A stretch of 64,000 nucleotides of DNA from Hyphomicrobiaceae bacterium. Lineage in GTDB: Bacteria > Pseudomonadota > Alphaproteobacteria > Rhizobiales > Ancalomicrobiaceae. The position numbers were made by a program, and so were the translations under genes. The stretch spans positions 1 through 64,000 of the forward strand of contig JAEULV010000021.1 of the NCBI GenBank assembly GCA_016793065.1. Reading direction: 5' to 3'. Positions 35,431 through 43,887 of the stretch are shown here, in pieces; within the stretch, counting starts at the first letter, position 1; the number at the start of each line of letters is the position of its first letter. The notes beneath the pieces are model-generated. The model had not been told where the DNA came from and did not search any database. It saw nothing but the letters and a program-made list of their open reading frames with translations.

Positions 35431-37395
35431 ATGGATCGCGAATTTCTCGACCTTTACAACCGCGAACTCGAGCTGCTCAAGGAGCATGCCCGCGAATTCG
35501 CCGAGGAATACCCCGGCATCGCCGAGCGTCTCGGCGGCCTGCTCGCCGATCGCATGGACCCGATGATTTCCGGCCTGCTCGAGGGCGCCGCCTTCCTCGC
35601 CGCCCGCGTCCAGCTGAAGCTCAAGCACGAATTCCCCGAATTCACCGCCAACTACCTCGAACAGCTGATCCCCAACTTCCTCAGCCCGACCCCGTCGGCG
35701 ATGATCGTCAAGATCGATCCTGAATATGGCGATCCGGCCCTGCGCGAGGGTCGCCGTATCGCGCGCGGCTCCTATCTCGACGCCACCTACATGGAGCGCG
35801 GCCGCCGCATCGCCTGCCGCTACCGCCTCACCGGCGACATCACCCTGTGGCCGTTCGAGATCACCGGCGCCGAGTATTTTCCCGCCACCGCGCCGCTCCA
35901 GGCCTTCGGCCTGCCCGCCCTGGCCGAGGAACGCGCCGGCATGCGGCTGAGCTTCACGACCCGCTCCTCCGCCCGCGCCGATGCCGAGCCGAACGACCAG
36001 GAAGCCGTCAAGAAGCCCGAGACCCACGCCGCCGGCTGCCGCATCAACGATCTCACCGTCTACCTCATCGGCACCGAAGGCGATGCCGTCGCCCTCTACG
36101 AGCAGCTGTTCGCCAACCGGCTGAAGGTCTACCTCCGCCATCTCGACGAGTTCGGCAATCCCGTCGTCATCCAGCTCGACGCCGACTCGATCCTGCAGAT
36201 CGGCTTTGAAGAGAACGAGGCGTTGCTGCCCAACGATACCCGGATCTTCCACGGCTTCTCGCTGTTGAAGGACTACTTCGTCTTCCCGCGCAATTTCCTC
36301 GGCTTCCGCCTCACCGGCCTTGCCCGGGCCATCTCCCGGGTCAAGGCGCGCTCGTTCGATCTCGTCGTCACCTTCTCCGAATCCAATCCGCGCCTGCAGT
36401 CGGCCATCGCCGCCGAGATGTTCACCATCTACGCCGCGCCCGCCGTCAACCTGTTCGAGAAGACCACCGACCGCATCCCGATCAAGTCCTACCAGCATGA
36501 ATACCACGTCGTGCCCGACCGCTCCCGTCCGGTCGATTTCGAGCCGCACCGCGTCATCGAGGTCTTTGCCCACTATCCCGGCGGCGGCGACAAGGTCCCG
36601 GTGCTGCCGCTCTATTCCGCCCCGCAGGACCCCTCGCAGGTCGCCGCCAAGCTCTATTATTCCATCCGCCGCCTGCCGCGCCGCCGCACCGCCCAGGAAC
36701 GCCGCTTCGGCAGCGCCTCCGACTATACCGGCACCGAGATGTACCTAAGCCTGATCGAGCCGGCCGGCACCCGCGACGAAAGCGAGGTCGCCGAACTGAG
36801 CCTCAAGGCCATGTGCTCCAACCGCCACCTGACCGAGGCATTGCCGGTCGGCGACGGCGGCGCCGATTTCTCGCTCCTCGACGACACCAAGCTGATGATG
36901 CGCTGCGTCGCCGGCCCGACCGCCCCGCGCGAGCCGATCGCCGGCCCGTTGCGCTCCCGCGCCGAGGTCGCCTCCACCGGGTCCGTCACCTGGCGGCTGA
37001 TCAACATGCTCAGCCTCAACCATCTCGGCCTGTTGTCCCGCGGCGCCGGCCGCAATGCCCAGTCCCTGCGCGAGATCCTGTCGCTGTTCGCCGACCTGCG
37101 CGATGCCGCCACCGAGCGCCGCATCGGCGGCATCCGCTCGCTCGACAGCAAGCCGATCGTCCGCCGCGTCCGCCGCGACACCGGCGTCGGCGCCGCGCGC
37201 GGTCTGGAAATCACCGTCGTCATCGACGAAAAGGCCTTCGAGGGCACCGGCATCTTCCTGCTCGGCGCCGTGCTCGACCGCTTCTTCGCCGAATATGTCG
37301 CGGTCAACAACTTCACCCAGACCGTCATCCGCTCGGCCGAGCGTGGCGAAATCGCCCGTTGGCCGGTCCGCCTCGGCATGCGGAGGCGCCTGTGA
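35431..37395 (+). CDS. tssF: T6SS baseplate protein TssF
   Basis: The 654-residue protein starts with the TssF hallmark YNRELELLKEHAREFAEEYP, followed by DPMISGLLEGAAFLAARVQLKL and YLEQLIPNFLSPTPS. The C-terminal part has the RGLEITVVIDE and YVAVNNFTQTVIRS segments. TssF and TssG form the baseplate wedge with TssE and TssK. The stop codon overlaps the tssG GTG start by 4 bases. Confidence 0.96.
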   Translation: MDREFLDLYNRELELLKEHAREFAEEYPGIAERLGGLLADRMDPMISGLLEGAAFLAARVQLKLKHEFPEFTANYLEQLIPNFLSPTPSAMIVKIDPEYGDPALREGRRIARGSYLDATYMERGRRIACRYRLTGDITLWPFEITGAEYFPATAPLQAFGLPALAEERAGMRLSFTTRSSARADAEPNDQEAVKKPETHAAGCRINDLTVYLIGTEGDAVALYEQLFANRLKVYLRHLDEFGNPVVIQLDADSILQIGFEENEALLPNDTRIFHGFSLLKDYFVFPRNFLGFRLTGLARAISRVKARSFDLVVTFSESNPRLQSAIAAEMFTIYAAPAVNLFEKTTDRIPIKSYQHEYHVVPDRSRPVDFEPHRVIEVFAHYPGGGDKVPVLPLYSAPQDPSQVAAKLYYSIRRLPRRRTAQERRFGSASDYTGTEMYLSLIEPAGTRDESEVAELSLKAMCSNRHLTEALPVGDGGADFSLLDDTKLMMRCVAGPTAPREPIAGPLRSRAEVASTGSVTWRLINMLSLNHLGLLSRGAGRNAQSLREILSLFADLRDAATERRIGGIRSLDSKPIVRRVRRDTGVGAARGLEITVVIDEKAFEGTGIFLLGAVLDRFFAEYVAVNNFTQTVIRSAERGEIARWPVRLGMRRRL

Positions 37396-38426
37396 GCTGG
37401 CAAGCCGATCTCACCGCCGAGCCCTGGCGCTTCGATTTCTTCACCGTGCTGCGCCGGCTCGAACGCGCCCACCCGGACAAGCCGCGCATCGGCGACAGCA
37501 ACGTCCGGCGCGAGGAATTCGCGCTGCTCGGCCAGAACCCCTATCTCGACTTCCCGGCCTCCAATCTCGAGGCCGCCGATATCGACGCCCAGGGCCGCTA
37601 CCACCTCACCTTGCGCTTCCTCGGCCTTCTGGGGCCGCAGGGTGCCCTGCCGCTGTCGACGACCAACGAGGCGCTGAACTGGCTGCACATGCGCGACGAT
37701 GCCTTCGCGCGCTTCCTCGACATCCTCAATCACCGCTTCCTGCAGCTGTTCTTCCGCGCCTGGGCCGACAGCCGCCCGATCGCCCAGCACGAACGCCCCG
37801 ACGCCGATCGCTTTTTCGCCTATGTCGGCTCGACCGTCGGCCTCGGTTCGCCGATCTACGAAGACCTCGACCGTGTCCCCGATGCCCAGAAGCTCGCCCA
37901 TGCCGGCCTTGCCGCGCCGGCGGCCAAGTCCGGCGTGCGGCTGGAGGGCATGATCCGCGGCATTCTCGGGCTCGAGGCCGAGGTCTACGAATTCGAGGGC
38001 AGCCGCCTGCCGCTGGCGCGCGAGGACCTGACCCGCCTCGGCCGCGCCAATTTCAAGCTCGGCACCGACGCCATGGTCGGTTCCACCTTCTTCAGCGTCC
38101 AGGACAAGTTCAAGATCCGCCTGCGCACCCGCGACTACCGCCAGTTCACGCGGGTCCTGCCGTCGGGCGACTATGCCGAGCCGCTGGCCGATCTGGTGTT
38201 CTTCTACATGGGCGAGGAACTCGACTGGGACGTCGAGATCGCCATTCCCGCCCGCGAGGTCAAGCCGATCCGCCTCGGCCAGTCCGGCGCGCTTGGCTGG
38301 ACGTCGTGGCTGGCGCCGAAAATCGACCCGAACGACACGTCGGAGCGCATCGATACCCGCTTCAATCTCGCCGAGCGCATGCGATCGAAGCGTGCCGGAG
38401 CTGAGATGGCACAGGCAAGCAGCTGA
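37392..38426 (+). CDS. tssG: T6SS baseplate protein TssG
   Basis: The 344-residue protein has the TssG signature: EPWRFDFFTVLRRLERAHP, FLGLLGPQGALPL, and NHRFLQLFFRAW. The start is GTG at 37392, overlapping the tssF stop as GTGA, with GGAGG 5 bases upstream. The frame is open for about 190 codons further upstream, but that part is an antisense-like shadow of tssF with no homology. It works as a baseplate wedge with TssF. Confidence 0.95.
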   Translation: MSWQADLTAEPWRFDFFTVLRRLERAHPDKPRIGDSNVRREEFALLGQNPYLDFPASNLEAADIDAQGRYHLTLRFLGLLGPQGALPLSTTNEALNWLHMRDDAFARFLDILNHRFLQLFFRAWADSRPIAQHERPDADRFFAYVGSTVGLGSPIYEDLDRVPDAQKLAHAGLAAPAAKSGVRLEGMIRGILGLEAEVYEFEGSRLPLAREDLTRLGRANFKLGTDAMVGSTFFSVQDKFKIRLRTRDYRQFTRVLPSGDYAEPLADLVFFYMGEELDWDVEIAIPAREVKPIRLGQSGALGWTSWLAPKIDPNDTSERIDTRFNLAERMRSKRAGAEMAQASS

Positions 38427-38443
38427 AAATGGGGGAGAGCAGG

Positions 38444-41080
38444 ATGTCCGATATCAGTCTTGAGGCCGTAACCGGCAAATTGAACCGCGTCGGATACGAG
38501 GGTTTCTTCCAGGCGTTGCGCCACGCCAAGGGCGCCGGCAACCGCAACGTCGAACTGGCCCACTGGTTCTTCCACCTGCTGCAGAAGGACCGCACCGACC
38601 TCGCCCTGACGCTCGATCACTTCAAGATCGATCGCGGCCGCATCTCGACCGACATCGGCAAGGCCGTCGACGGCTTCATCCGCAACGTCACCGAAATGCC
38701 GGCCCCGTCCGACGGCATCGCCGACATCCTCGATCGCGGCTGGCACTACGCCACGCTGTTCTTCGGCGAGACCCAGATCCGCACCGGCCATCTCCTCGTC
38801 GGCGCGCTGAAGTCCAAGGAACTGCGCCGCGCCTTCCTGGCGATGTCGTCCGAGTTCGGCAAGATCAACCCGGACATGCTCGCCGCCGAGCACCGCTCGA
38901 TCTGGCGCCTTTCCGAGGAAGAACAGCTGCGGCCGATGGACGGCTCCGGCCTGCGCGCCGCCGGCACCGACGGCGCCGAGGCCGCCGCCGGCTCGCGCGG
39001 CCAGACCGCGCTCGACCGCTATTCCCAGGATCTCACTGCCAAGGCCCGCGAGGGCGGCATGGACCCGGTGCTCGGCCGCGACGACGAAATCCGCCAGACC
39101 ATCGACGTCCTGATGCGCCGCCGCCAGAACAACCCGATCCTCACCGGCGAGGCCGGCGTCGGCAAGACCGCCATCGTCGAGGGCTTCGCCCAGCGCATCG
39201 CCGCCGGCGACGTCCCCCCGCCCCTGCGCAATGTCCGCCTCTGCGCCCTCGACATCGGCCTGATGCAGGCCGGCGCCTCGATGAAGGGCGAGTTCGAGCA
39301 GCGCCTGCGCTCGGTCATCGACGAGGTGCAGTCCTCGCCGACGCCGATCATCCTGTTCATCGACGAGGCCCACACCCTGATCGGCGCCGGCGGCCAGGCC
39401 GGCACCGGCGATGCCGCCAACCTGCTGAAGCCGGCGCTGGCGCGCGGCACCCTGCGCACCATCGCCGCCACCACCTGGTCGGAATACCGCCAGTACATCG
39501 AAAAGGACCCGGCGCTGACCCGCCGCTTCCAGCCGGTCAATGTCGACGAGCCCGACGTCAAGCGCTGCTGCGACATGCTGCGCGGCATCATCGGCCCGAT
39601 GGAAAAGCACCACAAGGTCAAGATCTCCGACGCCGCCGTCGTCGCCGCCGTCACCCTGTCGCATCGCTACATTCCGGCGCGCCAGCTCCCCGACAAGGCG
39701 GTGAGCCTGCTCGACACCGCCTGCGCCCGCGTCGCCATCAGCCAGTCGACCACCCCGGCCGCGATCGAGGACACCCGCGTCGCCATCGCCGCCCTCGGCA
39801 AGGAAAAGGCCGCGCTGATCGCCGACCGCGATCTCGGCCTCGTCAACGACGAGCGCATCGCCGAGATCGACGCCGAGGTCGCCGCCCACGAGGTCAAGCT
39901 CGCCGAGCTCGACGCCGCCTGGGCCTCGGAAAAGGCCATCGTCGACGAGGTCACCGCCCTGCGCGAAAGCCTGCTCGCCGACGGCGCCGATCTCGATGCC
40001 GCCCGCGCCGGCCTGAAGGAAAAGTCCGACACGCTCGACGGCATCGACGCCGAAAAGCGCATGATCTACGCCTATGTCGATGATCAGTCGGTGGCGGCGA
40101 TCGTCTCCGACTGGACCGGCATCCCGGTCGGCCGCATGGTCAAGGACGAGATCGAGAACGTCCTGCGCCTGCCGGAAATCCTCAACAAGCGCGTCATCGG
40201 CCAGAGCCACGGCCTCGCCATCATCGCCAAGCGCATCGAGACCAACCGCGCCAAGCTCGACAACCCCAACAAGCCGATCGGCGTCTTCCTCCTCGCCGGT
40301 CCCTCCGGCGTCGGCAAGACCGAGACGGCGCTGGCGCTCGCCGAAGCCCTCTATGGCGGCGAGACCAACGTCATCACCATCAACATGTCGGAGTTCCAGG
40401 AAGCCCACACGGTTTCCTCGCTCAAGGGCGCCCCTCCCGGCTATGTCGGCTATGGCGAGGGCGGCCGACTGACCGAGGCCGTCCGCCGCAAGCCCTACAG
40501 CGTCGTGTTGCTGGACGAGGTCGAAAAGGCCCATCCGGACGTCCACGAGCTGTTCTTCCAGGTCTTCGACAAGGGCATCATGGAGGACGGCAACGGCCGC
40601 CGCATCGACTTCAAGAACACCCTGATCATCCTGACGTCCAATGTCGGCACCGACCTGATCATGGACCTCGCCCGCGACCCGGCCCACCGCCCCGACGCCG
40701 AGGCGCTGCAGGCGGCGCTGCGACCGGAACTGCTCAAGGTGTTCCCGCCGGCCCTGATCGGCCGCCTGGTGCCGATCCCCTACTACCCGCTGTCGCCCGA
40801 CATGCTCTCCGGCATCGTCCGCCTGCAGCTCGGCCGCATCGGCAAGCGCGTCCACGACAATCACGGCGCTGCCTTCGTCTATGACGACGCCGTCGTCGAC
40901 CACATCGTCGCCCAGTGCAACGACCCGGATTCGGGCGGCCGCATGATCGACAACATCATCACCAACACGCTGCTGCCGGCACTCGCCCGCGAATTCCTGA
41001 AGAAGTCGCTCGACAAGCAGGAAATCACCGAAGCCCGCGTCACCATCGAAAACGGCGATTTCGCCTATGCGTGGGCCTGA
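38444..41080 (+). CDS. tssH: T6SS sheath-recycling AAA+ ATPase TssH (ClpV)
   Basis: The 878-residue protein is Clp-family: an N-terminal double-helix repeat domain (about 1-150), a first AAA+ module with GEAGVGKT at 235-242 and LFIDEAHTL, and a coiled-coil middle domain (about 425-540). The second AAA+ module has GPSGVGKT at 619-626 and VLLDEVEKA. ClpV extracts contracted sheath for reuse. ATG 38444 with GGGGGAG 6 bases upstream is chosen over an ATG 5 codons earlier, which lies in the Shine-Dalgarno region itself. It is the last core T6SS gene of the block. Confidence 0.96.
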   Translation: MSDISLEAVTGKLNRVGYEGFFQALRHAKGAGNRNVELAHWFFHLLQKDRTDLALTLDHFKIDRGRISTDIGKAVDGFIRNVTEMPAPSDGIADILDRGWHYATLFFGETQIRTGHLLVGALKSKELRRAFLAMSSEFGKINPDMLAAEHRSIWRLSEEEQLRPMDGSGLRAAGTDGAEAAAGSRGQTALDRYSQDLTAKAREGGMDPVLGRDDEIRQTIDVLMRRRQNNPILTGEAGVGKTAIVEGFAQRIAAGDVPPPLRNVRLCALDIGLMQAGASMKGEFEQRLRSVIDEVQSSPTPIILFIDEAHTLIGAGGQAGTGDAANLLKPALARGTLRTIAATTWSEYRQYIEKDPALTRRFQPVNVDEPDVKRCCDMLRGIIGPMEKHHKVKISDAAVVAAVTLSHRYIPARQLPDKAVSLLDTACARVAISQSTTPAAIEDTRVAIAALGKEKAALIADRDLGLVNDERIAEIDAEVAAHEVKLAELDAAWASEKAIVDEVTALRESLLADGADLDAARAGLKEKSDTLDGIDAEKRMIYAYVDDQSVAAIVSDWTGIPVGRMVKDEIENVLRLPEILNKRVIGQSHGLAIIAKRIETNRAKLDNPNKPIGVFLLAGPSGVGKTETALALAEALYGGETNVITINMSEFQEAHTVSSLKGAPPGYVGYGEGGRLTEAVRRKPYSVVLLDEVEKAHPDVHELFFQVFDKGIMEDGNGRRIDFKNTLIILTSNVGTDLIMDLARDPAHRPDAEALQAALRPELLKVFPPALIGRLVPIPYYPLSPDMLSGIVRLQLGRIGKRVHDNHGAAFVYDDAVVDHIVAQCNDPDSGGRMIDNIITNTLLPALAREFLKKSLDKQEITEARVTIENGDFAYAWA

Positions 41081-41138
41081 CGCCGGCCGCGCGCCGGCAA
41101 CTCGGATTTGACACCCCGCCGGCGCGCTGGCGGGACAT

Positions 41139-41169
41139 CGACACGCCGGCCAATTCCGCCGGCGTGTCG
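41139..41169 (+). terminator. Hairpin after tssH (candidate end of T6SS block 2)
   Basis: A perfect 12-bp stem, CGACACGCCGGC/GCCGGCGTGTCG, with a 7-base loop. There is no T-tract, so it may act as a transcript-stabilising hairpin rather than a full terminator. Confidence 0.5.
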
Positions 41170-41288
41170 CCACCGAACCTGCCGGGTCTTGCCGGCGGTC
41201 CCGATTGAACGACCCTGGAAAGGTCCGTCCCGTTGATGAAATCGCCGAAGCTTCATTCTTTCTCTTGTTAACGCGGAGCAATCCTTCA

Positions 41289-42728
41289 GTGGCTGAATCA
41301 CCCCCACCGGACAGCATCGAGGTTTCTCCCGACGAGGCGCTGGAAATCGGCCTGCGCTTCCTGCGAACCGGCAAGACCAAGGCCGCCTCGCAGGTCTTCG
41401 ACCAGATCCTCGAGGAGTTTCCCGAACACGCCGACACCTGGCACTTTCGCGGCCTGATGTTCGCCCAGAAGGGCGAGGTCGAGACCGCCAAGGACATGGT
41501 CCGCCGCTCGCTCGATCTCGCGCCCGGCAACGCCGCCGCCTGGAACAATCTCGGCAACCTGTGCTTCCAGTCGAAGGACCCGCAAGGCGCCTATCGGGCC
41601 TACCAGCGCTGCCTCGAATTGCAGCCGGATTTCCCCGATGCCCTGACCAATATCGGCTTCCTCTTGCGCAATGTCGGCGAACTCGACGAGGCCGCCGCGC
41701 TTTATCGCCGCGCCCTTGAGGTTCGCCCCGACTATCCCGAGGCGCTGAACAATCTCGGCACCATCCTGCTGGTCGAGGGCAAGACCGACGAGGCCATCGC
41801 GCTGCTGCGCCGCGCCGTCGAACTCGAGCCGATGTTCGGCGATGCCTACACCAATCTCGGCGAGGCGCTCGACCGCATCGGCGCCGCCGAGGAAGCCGCC
41901 CAGTGCTTCTGGAAATCCATCGCCCTCAACCAGGGCAACAAGACCGCCCGCAAGCTGATGGTCTATGCCCTGATCGAAAGCGGCCAGCGCGACAAGGCCG
42001 TCGCCTGCGCCCGCGAATGGCTGGCGCTCGACCCCAACGATCCCGACGCCCGCCACCACTACGCCGCCGTCACCGGCGAGGACGTGCCCGAGCGCGCCTC
42101 CGATGCCTATGTCTCCGTCGTCTTCGACCGCTACGCCGCCACCTTCGACAAGTCGCTGGCTTCGTTGAAATATCAAGCGCCGGATCTGGTCGCCGCCGCC
42201 CTCGCCGCCGATCGCGGCGCCCCGGCCGCCAGCCTCGATATCCTCGATGCCGGCTGCGGCACCGGCCTTTGCGCGCCGCTGGTCGCCGGCTTCACCCGCG
42301 CCATCGATGGCATGGACCTGTCGCGCGGCATGCTCGATCGCGCCGCCCAGCGCCAGCTCTATCGCAGCCTCGACCTGCTCGAGATCACCGCCGGCATGCA
42401 CGCCCGCCCCGGCGCCTATGATGTCGTCATCTCCGCCGACACGTTCTGCTATTTCGGCGATCTCACTGCCCTGCTCGCCGCCTGCGCCGCGACGCTGAAA
42501 CCCGGCGGTACGCTGATCTTCTCGGTCGAGGCGCTGCCCGACGACTGGCCGACGCCGTTCCGCATCAATCAGGGCAACGGCCGCTATGCCCACACCCGCG
42601 CCCATGTCGCCGCCGCCGCCGCTGCCGCCGGCCTAACCCTCACCGCCACCACCCGCGCCAATCTGCGCATGGAAGGCGGCAAGCCGGTCGCCGGCGATGT
42701 CCATACCTTGCGCAAGGCGGCTGCTTGA
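41289..42728 (+). CDS. TPR-repeat protein with C-terminal SAM-dependent methyltransferase domain
   Basis: The 479-residue protein has about seven TPR units (about residues 10-250) with AWNNLGNLCF, ALTNIGFLLRN, ALNNLGTILL and AYTNLGEALD repeats. A class I methyltransferase (about 285-479) follows, with motif I DAGCGTGLCAPLVAG, YDVVISADTFCYF and LKPGGTLIFS. GTG 41289 with GGAG 10 bases upstream is the likely start; the frame is open 28 codons further but with no better signal. It lies 208 bases after tssH. The methyl acceptor is unknown. The link to T6SS is positional only. Confidence 0.85.
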   Translation: MAESPPPDSIEVSPDEALEIGLRFLRTGKTKAASQVFDQILEEFPEHADTWHFRGLMFAQKGEVETAKDMVRRSLDLAPGNAAAWNNLGNLCFQSKDPQGAYRAYQRCLELQPDFPDALTNIGFLLRNVGELDEAAALYRRALEVRPDYPEALNNLGTILLVEGKTDEAIALLRRAVELEPMFGDAYTNLGEALDRIGAAEEAAQCFWKSIALNQGNKTARKLMVYALIESGQRDKAVACAREWLALDPNDPDARHHYAAVTGEDVPERASDAYVSVVFDRYAATFDKSLASLKYQAPDLVAAALAADRGAPAASLDILDAGCGTGLCAPLVAGFTRAIDGMDLSRGMLDRAAQRQLYRSLDLLEITAGMHARPGAYDVVISADTFCYFGDLTALLAACAATLKPGGTLIFSVEALPDDWPTPFRINQGNGRYAHTRAHVAAAAAAAGLTLTATTRANLRMEGGKPVAGDVHTLRKAAA

Positions 42729-42837
42729 CCCCGGCTCCCGCCCGGTCCAGCCTCTGCCCCGCGCCGGTTGCGGCGCGACGGCGGTGGTCGACCGCCGTCC
42801 GGCTGCCCGTCTATGCCGTCAAGCCCGGAGTTCCCTC

Positions 42838-43848
42838 GTGTCCGTTCGTCTCGCCCCCGCGCTGATCGCCAGCCTCATTGTCCTCCTGCCCTCCCTCGCC
42901 GGCCCCGCCCACGCCCAGGACGAGCGCGCCGCCCTTCCGGTCGGCGGCCTGATGCTGCCGCCGAATGCCGGCATCTCGCTCAAGTCCCACGAACTGAAGC
43001 TCGCCACCTCCGGCATCGAGGCGACCTACGAACTGGTCAACGAAGGCGACACCGACCTCGTCGCCATTGCCGCCGTGCCGCTGCCGACGCTGACCGGCAC
43101 CGATGCCGATTTCGAGCACGACTTGCCGAACGAGACCGACCCGGTCAATTTCATCAGCCTCGCGATCACCGTCGACGGCAAGAAGCTCGAACCGAAGGTC
43201 GAACAGCACGCCTCGATCCTCGGGCTCGACATCACCGCCAGGCTCGCCGCCGACAAGGTCCCGCTCAATCTCTTCGTCGCCCAGCGCGCCCGCGAGACGC
43301 TGGAAAAGCTCCCCGCCGACAAGCGCAAGTTCTATCAGGAATACGGACTGGCGAGTTGGACCGGCAGCCAGCCGACCATGGTCTCGTGGGATCTGGCGAC
43401 GAGCTTCCACTGGTCGCAGGCGTTTCCGGCGAGGAAGCCGGTGAAGGTCGCGATCCGCTATGTGCCGATCATCGGCACCGGCTCGTTGAACGACACCAGC
43501 CTCGCCCCCGCCGGTCTTGCCGCCCTGAAGGCCCACTGCCTCGACAAGGACACCGAAAACGGCATCCGCAAGGCCCTCGCCGCCCGCAAGCAGGCCGCGC
43601 CGGCCGAAAGCCCGAACCTTTTTGCCCAGCGGCTCGACTACCTGATAACCTCGACCTCGCGCTGGGCCGGTCCCATCCGCGATTTCCGGTTGACCATTGA
43701 CAAGCCTCGGGCGGATTCCATTATGTCCCTGTGTTTTTCCGGCAAATTCCAGAAGACTTCGCCGACGGGCTTCCAGTTTTCAGCGAAGGATTTCGACCCC
43801 AGGGGCGATCTTTCGATCCTTTTCGTCAATCCGTCGACGCAGCCTTGA
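42838..43848 (+). CDS. Secreted DUF4424-like protein
   Basis: The 336-residue protein begins GTG TCC with GGAG 7 bases upstream. A signal peptide runs to residue 24 (PAHA-Q). The mature part opens with ALPVGGLMLPPNAGISLKSHEL and a beta-rich NEGDTDLVAIAAVPLP segment, the pattern of DUF4424, then YRVP-like VAIRYVPIIGTGS. A late pair of cysteines (Cys in KAHCLDKDT and LCFSGKF) could form a disulfide. No catalytic motif is visible. Function is unknown; likely periplasmic. It precedes the NlpC/P60-like gene by 39 bases. Confidence 0.8.
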   Translation: MSVRLAPALIASLIVLLPSLAGPAHAQDERAALPVGGLMLPPNAGISLKSHELKLATSGIEATYELVNEGDTDLVAIAAVPLPTLTGTDADFEHDLPNETDPVNFISLAITVDGKKLEPKVEQHASILGLDITARLAADKVPLNLFVAQRARETLEKLPADKRKFYQEYGLASWTGSQPTMVSWDLATSFHWSQAFPARKPVKVAIRYVPIIGTGSLNDTSLAPAGLAALKAHCLDKDTENGIRKALAARKQAAPAESPNLFAQRLDYLITSTSRWAGPIRDFRLTIDKPRADSIMSLCFSGKFQKTSPTGFQFSAKDFDPRGDLSILFVNPSTQP

Positions 43849-43887
43849 GCTGTGACTTGTGATTTCACCGCGAGCAGGAGAGACCAG

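Noticed and set aside
36813-37391. Upstream extension of tssG by about 190 codons
   Set aside because: This part lies inside tssF in another frame and is Arg/Pro-rich. The GTG at 37392 with GGAGG and overlap to tssF is the real start.
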